A DNA stretch of 8,620 nt, taken from Candidatus Latescibacteria bacterium 4484_7. Lineage in GTDB: Bacteria > Krumholzibacteriota > Krumholzibacteriia > Krumholzibacteriales > Krumholzibacteriaceae. The DNA is taken from contig NATK01000146.1 in assembly GCA_002085285.1 (NCBI GenBank), positions 1-8,620 of the forward strand, written 5' to 3'. A program made the translations under genes and the position numbers. The notes beneath the pieces are model-generated. The model made no database searches. It saw only the letters and a list, made by a program, of their open reading frames with translations, and was not told the DNA's origin. Shown piece by piece: positions 1-6,700 of this stretch (the stretch's first letter is position 1; the number at the start of each line of letters is the position of its first letter).

Positions 1-432
1 GACGAGGAGTATTTCGCAAAGAACAGGGATGCCTACCTGGTGCAGGTCGACAAGACTTTCGAGGAGATCGCATCATTGATGGCGCCATTCAAGGGCACCG
101 GAGTAATCGAGTATCACCAGTCGTGGGATTACTTCTGTGATTTCATGGGGCTGAAAGTAGTGGCAACACTCGAGCCGAAGCCCGGGATACCTCCTTCGGC
201 AAAACATCTGAAGACGGTAGTTCAGCTCGCCAGGGGAATGAATGCAAGGCTCATGCTCGTCGAGCCATACTATCCCGAGAAACCTGTGAAATACGTGCAA
301 CATGAAACGGGCATCAAGGTGCTGAGGCTCCCTATCTACCTCACCCCGAAGGAAAAGGATGAAGGCATCCTCGGCCTTCTGCTCCAGGATGCGAAGAAGA
401 TAAGCGAGGCGCTTTCTTCGAATGGCTCGTGA
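1..432 (+). CDS. Metal ABC transporter substrate-binding protein (ZnuA/TroA family), 3' part only
   Basis: The reading frame is open from the first base of the window, so the start and the N-terminal lobe lie outside; 143 residues and the TGA stop (430-432) are present. The visible part is the C-terminal lobe of a cluster A-I (TroA/ZnuA) periplasmic binding protein. EYHQSWDYF (visible residues 37-45) carries the His equivalent to the second metal ligand, and EPKPGIPPSAKHL (58-70) carries the Glu and the family hallmark. In the family such proteins bind Zn2+ or Mn2+ in the periplasm and pass it to the ABC permease. The usual final Asp ligand, normally in a Gly/Asp-rich loop near the C-terminus, is not obvious: the corresponding stretch reads LPIYLTPKEKDEG. 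The gene overlaps the ATPase gene by 11 nt and clearly belongs to the same operon. The family is secure; the metal cannot be told from this fragment. Confidence 0.9.
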   Translation, partial: DEEYFAKNRDAYLVQVDKTFEEIASLMAPFKGTGVIEYHQSWDYFCDFMGLKVVATLEPKPGIPPSAKHLKTVVQLARGMNARLMLVEPYYPEKPVKYVQHETGIKVLRLPIYLTPKEKDEGILGLLLQDAKKISEALSSNGS

Positions 433-1195
433 GAGAAAGGAGACGTTTATTTTGGGAAAGGAACTAATAAGGTTCAACGGCGTTTCGCTCGGTTACGCAG
501 GAAAGGTGGTGCTCGAGAACCTGAACTTCTCCATCGATGAAAACGACTTTCTCGGGATCATCGGACCAAACGGGTGCGGCAAGACAACGATACTGCGGAG
601 CATCACGGGGAGGATCTCACCTTCCGCGGGCTCTATAGAGATTTCGCGCAAGCTTAGGCTCGGTTACGTGATTCAGAGACAATTTCTCGACGAGATATTT
701 CCATTCTCTGTACGCGATGTGGTCGAGATGGGTCGCTACGACAGACTCGGTTTGTTCGGGCGCCTTTCGAGCGAAGACAGGGAGGTCGTTGAAGAAAGCC
801 TCGATATGGTCGAGTTGAGGCACATGATGAATGTTCCGTTCAGGAGCCTCTCCGGAGGGCAGAAGCAGAGAGTTCTTATCGCAAGGGCGCTTGCATTTCA
901 GCCGGAATTGATGCTCCTCGACGAACCGACCAACGACCTCGATATAGCAGGAGAGAACAAGATAATGGACCTCATACATGAGATTCACCACAAGAAGGGT
1001 TTGACGGTTGTCATCGTGAGCCACCTTCTTCATGTAATTCTGAATCACGTTGAAAAATTGCTGTTCATCCAGGACCATAGGGCCGTGATGCGCAGCATAG
1101 ACAAAATCACGGAGGACGGATTCATCTCGGAGCTTTACGGTAGCAGGGTAAAGATCGGCACCGTCGGCGGGAAGAAGGTGGTAATAGCGGAATGA
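422..1195 (+). CDS. Metal ABC transporter ATP-binding protein (ZnuC-like)
   Basis: This is the cytoplasmic ATPase subunit that powers metal import with the flanking binding protein and permease. With the ATG at 422 it has 257 residues. All ABC motifs are present: Walker A GPNGCGKTT (48-56), Q-loop Gln85 in YVIQRQ, signature LSGGQKQR (143-150), Walker B LMLLDEPT (163-170), D-loop NDLD (171-174) and switch His201 in VSHLL. Length and motif spacing are usual for ZnuC/TroB-type subunits. The start is open to question: ATG 422 has only a distant GAGG upstream, while an in-frame TTG at 452 is preceded by AAGGAG at 437-442 with a 9-nt spacer and would give the more typical N-terminus MGKELIRFNGVSLGY. 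The gene overlaps the preceding gene by 11 nt and shares ATGA with the next, so translational coupling is likely. Zinc versus manganese specificity is not determined. Confidence 0.93.
   Translation: MARERKETFILGKELIRFNGVSLGYAGKVVLENLNFSIDENDFLGIIGPNGCGKTTILRSITGRISPSAGSIEISRKLRLGYVIQRQFLDEIFPFSVRDVVEMGRYDRLGLFGRLSSEDREVVEESLDMVELRHMMNVPFRSLSGGQKQRVLIARALAFQPELMLLDEPTNDLDIAGENKIMDLIHEIHHKKGLTVVIVSHLLHVILNHVEKLLFIQDHRAVMRSIDKITEDGFISELYGSRVKIGTVGGKKVVIAE
437..454 (+). promoter_or_regulatory. Ribosome binding site suggesting an alternative TTG start for the ABC ATPase
   Basis: AAGGAG at 437-442 lies 9 nt before an in-frame TTG (452-454). The ATG at 422 has no comparable Shine-Dalgarno sequence. 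Starting at 452 removes ten residues (MARERKETFI) that precede the usual ABC N-terminus. This is inference from spacing and family N-termini. Confidence 0.4.
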
Positions 1196-2016
1196 GTCTA
1201 ATCGAAATACTAAAAGAGGATTTTGTTCAATATGCCCTGTTTGGAAGTCTTTTGATAGGTGTGTTGTGCTCGATCCTGGGGGTGTACGTCATCTTGAAGA
1301 GAATCGTTTTCCTCGGCATCGCCGTCTCCGAGGTGTCTGCGCTTGGAGTGGCGATTGGCCTGTTTATGGGGATCAGCCCGTCGCTCACGTCACTTCTTCT
1401 AACGATGCTCGCGGTCCTCGTGTTCTGGATACCCGTGAAAGAGGGTTCGATATCGAAGGAGAGCATCATTGGTTTCACGTACGTCGTTGCGGCGGCCCTT
1501 TCGGTGATACTGATAGCGAAGAATCCACTGGCGGAATCCCGAGGTCTCGACCTCGTATCGGGGAATCTCCTCTATATCCAGAAGGGCGATATAGTGGTTC
1601 TCGCCGTCGTCACCGTGGCCGTGGCGCTGCTGCAGGTGTTCTTCTTCAAGAAGTTCATATTTGTCTCGTTCGACCCGGAGACTGCAAACACGATGGGGAT
1701 CAGATCGTCACTATACGACTTTCTCGTCTATCTGAGCCTCGGGCTTAGTGTGGCAATATCGATGAAAGTCGGGGGTGTTTTATTCGTCTTCGGTTTTCTC
1801 GTGGTCCCCGCTCTCTTCGGTTTTCTCATTTTCAGGCGCATCCCGCTCATTCTTCTTGGAGCGGTCGTTTTTTCCGTCGTTTCATCTTTCTTCGGGCTTC
1901 TCGTATCGGTGCGTTTCGATTGGCCCACATCACCGACGATACTTACGTTCGCCGGGGCGCTCTTTGTAGCGGCTGTTTTGATCAAGTCTGTTTCGGGGGC
2001 GCTGTGGCATGATTGA
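1192..2016 (+). CDS. Metal ABC transporter permease (ABC-3 family, ZnuB-like)
   Basis: This 274-residue protein is very hydrophobic. About nine membrane segments can be read, near residues 14-35, 41-61, 65-82, 92-109, 133-152, 174-190, 192-214, 217-240 and 248-268. Length, topology and position after a ZnuC-like ATPase match the ABC-3 permease family, which forms the transmembrane channel for Zn2+/Mn2+ uptake. The loop KKFIFVSFDPETANTMGIRS (153-172) matches the family's cytoplasmic coupling region (FDPE-A---G). The segment after TM1, VILKRIVFLGIAVSEVSALG (32-51), sits where many members have a GDALSH-like motif; here the His is replaced by Glu-Val. The ATG overlaps the ATPase stop as ATGA. 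Transcription ends just downstream at the hairpin 2040-2074. The family call is firm; the transported metal is not. Confidence 0.92.
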   Translation: MSLIEILKEDFVQYALFGSLLIGVLCSILGVYVILKRIVFLGIAVSEVSALGVAIGLFMGISPSLTSLLLTMLAVLVFWIPVKEGSISKESIIGFTYVVAAALSVILIAKNPLAESRGLDLVSGNLLYIQKGDIVVLAVVTVAVALLQVFFFKKFIFVSFDPETANTMGIRSSLYDFLVYLSLGLSVAISMKVGGVLFVFGFLVVPALFGFLIFRRIPLILLGAVVFSVVSSFFGLLVSVRFDWPTSPTILTFAGALFVAAVLIKSVSGALWHD

Positions 2017-2039
2017 CGCGGCCATGGCCGGGAAGAGAA

Positions 2040-2074
2040 AAAGGCGGCAGGGCAAATAATGCCTTGCCGCCTTT
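2040..2074. terminator. Bidirectional intrinsic terminator between the metal-transporter operon and the RRM gene
   Basis: The left arm at 2040-2054 and the right arm at 2060-2074 form a 15-bp stem around GGCGGCAGGGCA with a single G-U-type mismatch and a 5-nt loop (AATAA). On the minus strand the stem is followed by TTTTTCTCT, a good U-tract for the RRM gene, about 90 nt past its stop. On the plus strand the T-tract is short (CTTTCG), but the stem begins 24 nt after the permease stop. Both convergent genes therefore probably use it. Confidence 0.88.
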
Positions 2075-2164
2075 CGTTAAGCATCTTAGGAAGCGTCCGA
2101 AGCGCTCTTCAAAACGATCTAAGATCGAGTTTGTACAAAAGAATGCTGTTTAGGTGGTGGGGAA

Positions 2165-2473
2165 TTAGAAGCCTCTGCTTCTTCCACCGCCGCCACCGGG
2201 CCTACTCCCTCTGCCTCTGTTGTCCTCACGCGGACGAGCTTCGCTGACCTTCAAGACGCGGCCTTCGACGCTCTTGCCGTTGAGTTCGTTGATGGCTTTG
2301 TCGGCTGCTTCGTCGTTGTCCATTTCGACAAAACCGAAGCCTCTCGAGCGGCCAGTATACCTGTCCTTGACAACTCTCGATGAGCTAACTTCACCAAAAG
2401 GCTGGAATATAGTTGCCAATTCTTCATCACTTGTTGAGAATGGCAGGTTGCCAATATAAATCTTCTTTGTCAT
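2165..2473 (-). CDS. RNA-binding protein with one RRM domain and Gly/Arg-rich tail
   Basis: This is a small cytoplasmic RNA-binding protein of 102 residues. One RRM fills residues 4-80: RNP2 is IYIGNL (5-10) and RNP1 is RGFGFVEM (44-51), with the aromatic residues Tyr6, Phe46 and Phe48 that stack on RNA bases. A tail of about 22 residues rich in Gly and Arg (RGRGSRPGGGGGRSRGF) follows, as in bacterial and cyanobacterial glycine-rich Rbp proteins, which bind single-stranded, often U-rich RNA and in several species respond to cold. The ATG at 2473 is preceded by AAAGGA (2489-2484) with a 10-nt spacer. A GTG one codon upstream (2476, giving MMTKK) has a 7-nt spacer and cannot be excluded. The gene stands alone, with a long upstream gap and its own terminator. 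Cold regulation or self-binding is inference. Confidence 0.92.
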   Translation of the reverse strand: MTKKIYIGNLPFSTSDEELATIFQPFGEVSSSRVVKDRYTGRSRGFGFVEMDNDEAADKAINELNGKSVEGRVLKVSEARPREDNRGRGSRPGGGGGRSRGF

Positions 2474-2483
2474 CACTAAGAAA

Positions 2484-2520
2484 TCCTTTCAAAAAACAAA
2501 AAACCTATAACAAAAAACCT
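2484..2520 (-). promoter_or_regulatory. RRM ribosome binding site with adjacent U-rich 12-bp direct repeat
   Basis: On the plus strand AACAAAAAACCT occurs at 2495-2506 and again at 2509-2520, two bases apart. In the mRNA this reads AGGUUUUUUGUU twice, immediately before UUUUUUG and the Shine-Dalgarno AAAGGA (2489-2484). The U6 runs can pair with AAAGGA (A-U plus two G-U pairs), much like a fourU RNA thermometer. They are also plausible binding sites for a U-preferring RRM protein. The repeat is seen directly; its role is inference. Confidence 0.4.
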
Positions 2521-2590
2521 TTTCTCTTTCTAATTCTAATCTACCTCGATACTGCTCACCTCTCTTAGCAACTCTTCGGCTCGGATTCTA

Positions 2591-2618
2591 TGAGATGCCG
2601 ATTCTCATTTGCATCTCA
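2591..2618 (-). repeat. Inverted repeat (hairpin) in the RRM leader
   Basis: TGAGATGC (2591-2598) and GCATCTCA (2611-2618) are perfect complements with a 12-nt loop. They would form an 8-bp hairpin in the presumed RRM leader. The first nine loop bases, CGATTCTCA (2599-2607), recur exactly at 2641-2649. No T-tract follows on either strand, so it does not look like a terminator. Confidence 0.5.
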
Positions 2619-2765
2619 CCTGGACCCAAATAGACCTTATCGATTCTCAGTTGTCCCGTGGATTATTTGTAAGTAACCGGATGGGATCGATACTTCTCTT
2701 CGGGCGATCTTTACTTCAGAGTTTCCTTATTATCCTAAACAACACTCCTTCTTAAAACCTCCCTT

Positions 2766-2771
2766 ATTATA
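2766..2771 (-). promoter_or_regulatory. Probable -10 box of the RRM gene promoter
   Basis: The minus strand reads TATAAT here, followed by AAGGG. A 17-bp spacer would place the -35 region at TGGTTA, a weak match. Transcription from here would give a leader of about 285 nt. A similar GATAATAAGG occurs at 2734-2725, so there may be a second start. Both share ATAATAAGG (plus-strand CCTTATTAT at 2725-2733 and 2762-2770). Confidence 0.4.
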
Positions 2772-2802
2772 CAATGCTTTCCGCCGGATAACCAGCTTTT
2801 TT

Positions 2803-3552
2803 TTGTATGCTCGGCGCAATGTTGAAGGAGCCGTTTTCGTCGGCACATCAGGGTTCTACTACGAGGGGTGGAAGGGTAAATTCTACCCCGAGAACCTGGC
2901 AAAGAAGAAGATGCTCGAGTACTATTCAACCAGGTTCAATACGGTGGAGCTCAACTCGACTTTTTACCGGCTCCCATCGGAAAAAACGGTAAAAGGCTGG
3001 AAGGATCGTGTAGGGGACGATTTCGTGTTCGCCGTGAAGGGTTCTCGATATATCACCCACAGGTTGAAACTCAGGGATGCAGCCGGGTCGCTTTCTCTGA
3101 TGTTCGAGAGGTTCCGTCTTTTCGGCTCGAAGCTCGGGGTGGTGCTTTTTCAGCTTCCTCCCTCTCTCAAGAGTGATCCCGGGCTTCTCGAATCATTCCT
3201 GTCACAGCTCAAGAAGGGGCACAGGTACGCAGTGGAGTTCAGGCACGAGAGCTGGTTCGTCGATCGCACATTCGAGATTTTGAGGAAGTTCAATGCAGCG
3301 CTGTGCATCGAGAGCCATCCAAGGTTGCCGGAGATTTTCGAAGTGACGGCCGATTTCATATATGTGCGTTTTCATGGGAAGCCACAGTTATATACGTCCA
3401 ATTACAGCGACAAGGAGCTTTCGAGGTGGGCCGAAAGGATAGCAAGTTTGGCGGGGGGAAAGCGAGATATCTATTGTTATTTCAACAATGATGTCGATGG
3501 GCACGCCGCAGCGAATGCACTGAGGCTGAGAGAGCTCCTCGAGACTGTTTGA
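2803..3552 (+). CDS. DUF72 family protein
   Basis: The 249 residues match the DUF72 (YecE-like, TIM-barrel-type) family, whose biochemical role is not established. Conserved blocks appear in order: GTSGFYYEGWKGKFYP (14-29), FNTVELNSTFYRLPS (45-59), FAVKGSRYITH (76-86), FQLPPS (116-121), EFRHESW (145-151), YVRFHG (187-192) and YCYFNND (224-230). These cover the family's full length, so the gene appears intact. The start is uncertain: the TTG at 2803 is the only ATG/GTG/TTG codon between the upstream in-frame stop (2674) and the first conserved block, and it follows a run of T with no Shine-Dalgarno sequence. An ATG at 2807 is in another frame. The gene is divergent from the RRM gene and convergent with the peptidase, hence probably monocistronic. 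I do not assign a function. Confidence 0.88.
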   Translation: MYARRNVEGAVFVGTSGFYYEGWKGKFYPENLAKKKMLEYYSTRFNTVELNSTFYRLPSEKTVKGWKDRVGDDFVFAVKGSRYITHRLKLRDAAGSLSLMFERFRLFGSKLGVVLFQLPPSLKSDPGLLESFLSQLKKGHRYAVEFRHESWFVDRTFEILRKFNAALCIESHPRLPEIFEVTADFIYVRFHGKPQLYTSNYSDKELSRWAERIASLAGGKRDIYCYFNNDVDGHAAANALRLRELLETV

Positions 3553-3663
3553 AGCCGTGCGCAGGTCTGCCGTTGAGGAGATATGAGCCAAGTGGCGCTT
3601 TCCGGCACCGCACAAAAGGGTTTGAAATCGTGAGCTGGCCTGCAGTTAACAAGAGCTCTTTCG

Positions 3664-3696
3664 ATGCGCTCGCGTTCATTCGGGTGTAATGCGCTC
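3664..3696. repeat. Short direct repeat in the DUF72-peptidase gap
   Basis: ATGCGCTC occurs at 3664-3671 and 3689-3696. The 206-bp gap 3553-3758 otherwise shows no recognisable gene. An eight-base repeat may be chance. Confidence 0.2.
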
Positions 3697-3746
3697 TTCG
3701 GTTTCGTGCGAGATACTCCAACGGCGGGCATGCATGTCTTGGTTTA

Positions 3747-3768
3747 GAGTCGAGAGGCTCATTTTTTC
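3747..3768 (+). terminator. Possible terminator for the DUF72 gene overlapping the peptidase stop codon
   Basis: GAGTC (3747-3751) and GGCTC (3756-3760) pair over five base pairs (one G-U) around a GAGA tetraloop of the GNRA type, followed by A and six T. The stem is short but the layout is that of a plus-strand intrinsic terminator about 200 nt past DUF72. It covers the stop and last codons of the convergent peptidase gene. No comparable T-tract hairpin for the peptidase was seen on the minus strand. Confidence 0.4.
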
Positions 3769-6700
3769 TTCAATATCCCGAGGAGGTCTTCCTCGAGGCT
3801 CTTCCTGGGTTTTTCGACGATCCTCCCGAGCTCCTTCGCGCCGGAGCACACTATGAACGTGGGAACGGCCTTTATGCTGAAATGGTTTCTCACCTCTTTA
3901 GACCAATCGATCAGCTCGGCCGGTCTTTCTCTCGAGGGTTCTGCCCTGTAGCGCTCTACGGCGAACATCTCGAGGCCTTCAGCAGGGAGACCCGCGTATT
4001 CCATCACCTTCCAGAAGCGCGGCACTTCCCTCATCGAGTCGCCGCACCACGTGCCGAGGATGCATTTTATTGAAATGTCGTTGGATACGTATGTCGGGAG
4101 TTTCGAGAGCACCTTACTGTCCGGTTCGTAGCTGTAGTATTCGTCGTCCCAGTTCGGTATCGCATCTTTAATGTCTTCCCTTGTCACCTTTCCTACGAGG
4201 ATCGGTTTTCCTCCACCGGCCGGCACCTTGTGTGGCTCGAGCCCTTCGATCCATTGCGGCAAATTTGAGCACGGGGAAACGGAGGATCCTGCTTTCGCCT
4301 GGACCACTTCCGCCTGTTCAGAGCTCGTCTGCTCCGGCTTCAGCTGTGCGCTCGTATCCATCCCGGCCTTCAGGTGATCGGTATTTTGCCTCTCGGCCTT
4401 TGAGCTTTGGCTCTTCTGCTGTTTACCTTCAAGCTGAGAGGTTTTAGAATCTGGATAGAGTGAATACCACCACTCAGGCTCTCCCTTGAGCCATCTGTCG
4501 AACCAGGCGAGGATCGTATTGGACCATGCGACTCTTCTCTTGTAGGAGGTGATCAGATGGTTTTGTCCCTTGATCTGGACGTACTCGACTGTTCTTCCGA
4601 GCAGCTTGAGCGCCGTGTACATCTGATCGCTTTCGCCGGTCGGCACGTTCGTATCTGCTGTCCCGTGAAGGAGCAGGAGTGGTGTTGTGATCTTGTCTGC
4701 ATGGAAGAGGGGGCTCTGGTCGACGTAGATGTCTTTTCTGTTCCACGGGAAGCTGTTAGCCGCTGAGACGGCGTTGTATGCGTAGCCCCAGTAGCCTTCG
4801 CCCCAGTAATGGGGGATGAGGTTGATGCCGGCGTGTGATACGGCAGCAGCGAACATGTTGGTCCTGGTGAGCAGAAGCTGCGTCATGAATCCGCCGTACG
4901 AGGCGCCTATGCATCCCACATGTTTGCCGTCTACGAATGGGTGGGCGTCGAGAAACTTCTTTGTGCCTTCTATGATCTCACCGGCGACGATCTTGCCCCA
5001 GTCGTTTACGTGCAGGGCGGAGAAACTCTGCCCGAAGCCGGTCGCACCGCTCGGTTGAAGCACGTAGACCACGTAGCCCATGGCTGCCCAGAGGTTCTTC
5101 GGGTACCTCCCTCCGAAGTCTCTCCATACCGGCTCTGTTCCTCCGTAGTAGTAGACGATACACGGATATTTCCTGTTCCGGTCGAAGTCCGGCGGGTAGT
5201 GCACCCTGCCCTTGATCAGCCTCCCCGTGCTGCTCGTGAAATCCCAGTTCTCCACCCTGCCCATCTTGATATGAGAGAATGTTTCACTGTTGGGATCGAG
5301 GAGTACTCTCGACCGGTTTCTCTTTAGATCGACAAAGTATAGTCTTGCGTGTTCATTGGCGCTCGAACCGGCAAGAACGGCTATAGGCCTGGTCTTCGAT
5401 ATGTCGCTGCTCCATCCGACGACGTCGCAACCCGTCCTCATTCTCTTGAAGCGCTTTCTTGCAGTGTCATATCTGAAAAGCCTTACGAAAGATGAATCTT
5501 CTGCGACAAGGTATATGTTGCCATCGGCCCTCGACCAAACCGCGCTCGAGATTGAAGGATTGAAGTCGCGTGTAAATGCATTGACATCTTTGCTCTTTAT
5601 GTCAAATATATATCCCTGCCCGTCGTAGTCGTTGGGGATGACGCCCTTCGGGACATTCTTGCCCTTGTCACCAAAGGCTGAGGGACCTGCGAGCATGAGA
5701 AGCTTATCGCCCTTAGGCGAGTATTGAGCGCTATTAAGCCAGTGGCCCTTCCAGAGGAGGTTTATCCTGTCGCTGCCGAGGTCCATCTCTACGAGCTCCG
5801 TTTTGCCGTAAGGTCTCTCGCTCAAGTCCTCGTAGCTTCTCGTAAAGAGAATCGCCTTGCCGTCGGGTCTTACATTGAGAAGGTTGGTCGAGTATTTCCC
5901 TGCTGTGAGTCTGCGAGTCAGGCCGCCGGGAACGGATGCAATGTAAAGGTAGGAGCGCATCCTTCCATAGCTCCATCTGTCGCTTATGCTTCGCAGCCTC
6001 TTTACGTTTTCATTCTCTTTCTTGGGTTTTTCTGTGATCGAATACACAATGCAATCGCCCTTGGGCGACCACACGTAATCGTTGAGGTCCTTTTTATCTT
6101 TCAGTATCGATGTCGTTGCACCCGTTTCGAAATCGTAAAGGTTTATAGTGGATTTTCCCTTGCTGGAAGTTACGTATGAGAGCCTTCGACCGACCGGCGC
6201 CCACTTCACGCCACGAAGTCCCTCTATGTCCTTTATCGATGCAAGCAGCTTCGCATCGGCTGTTCGCCTTATCTCGAGCCACCTGTCGGGGCTCTCCTTC
6301 TCCTTCGGCTGAACCGACATGGTGAGTGCTATCATCTTGCCGTCCGGCGATATGGTTACGCCTGCTGTTTTGGGAAGGTTGAGAATGTCGCCGAGGGAGA
6401 GGTATCTCTCGAGTTTCGTTGTGACTAAAGGCTTCGCATTGCCTTCTGTGCTCTCGAGGGTCAGCTTGAAATCGGCCGTTGCGATTGTATCGGACGGTTG
6501 ACAGACTACCTTGACGATCAATGAATGGCTGCCCTGTTCGAGAGCCACTTCCTTTGCGCTGTCGCTACCCTCCTTGCCTGGCTTGGGCGATTCGATCGTT
6601 TTCTCACCGTCGACGAAGACGGCGAACGGGATGATGCTCTGTGCGGCAATCTTTACCTTTAGCCATCTCGGTGCTTCTACGTAAGCGGCGAGATAAGCGG

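Larger units (their letters stand above)
2477..2802. other. 326-bp AT-rich intergenic region between divergent RRM and DUF72 genes
   Basis: No coding frame with a usable start is visible. Reading on the minus strand from the RRM side it holds a U-rich direct repeat next to the RBS, a purine-rich stretch, the hairpin 2591-2618, the repeated 9-mer CGATTCTCA, and one or two TATAAT-like boxes. The DUF72 frame on the plus strand is open back to a TAA at 2674-2676 but has no ATG, GTG or TTG before 2803. No clear plus-strand promoter with both boxes was found. Confidence 0.6.

Noticed and set aside
617..1078. 153-codon minus-strand open frame opposite the ABC ATPase
   Set aside because: It is a shadow of the strongly conserved ATPase motifs.
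2115..2127. CGATCT-A-AGATCG small dyad and the ATCTTAG/CTAAGAT pair (2083-2089, 2119-2125)
   Set aside because: It is short, has no T-tract, and lies past the strong terminator in the RRM 3' region; could be chance.
2782..2804. GC-rich stretch followed by eight T (possible plus-strand terminator)
   Set aside because: The stem (GCCGG/CCAGC) has a mismatch and only four good pairs, and no plus-strand gene lies upstream.
3477..3731. 84-codon minus-strand frame covering the gap after DUF72
   Set aside because: No recognisable domain or ribosome binding site, and it overlaps the DUF72 3' end; a relic gene cannot be shown.
4920..5327. 135-codon plus-strand open frame inside the peptidase gene
   Set aside because: It lies opposite the S9 catalytic and propeller coding region; no Shine-Dalgarno sequence or recognisable motif.
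5724..6179. 151-codon plus-strand open frame inside the peptidase gene
   Set aside because: It is antisense to the beta-propeller coding region and unlike any known protein; explained by codon bias.
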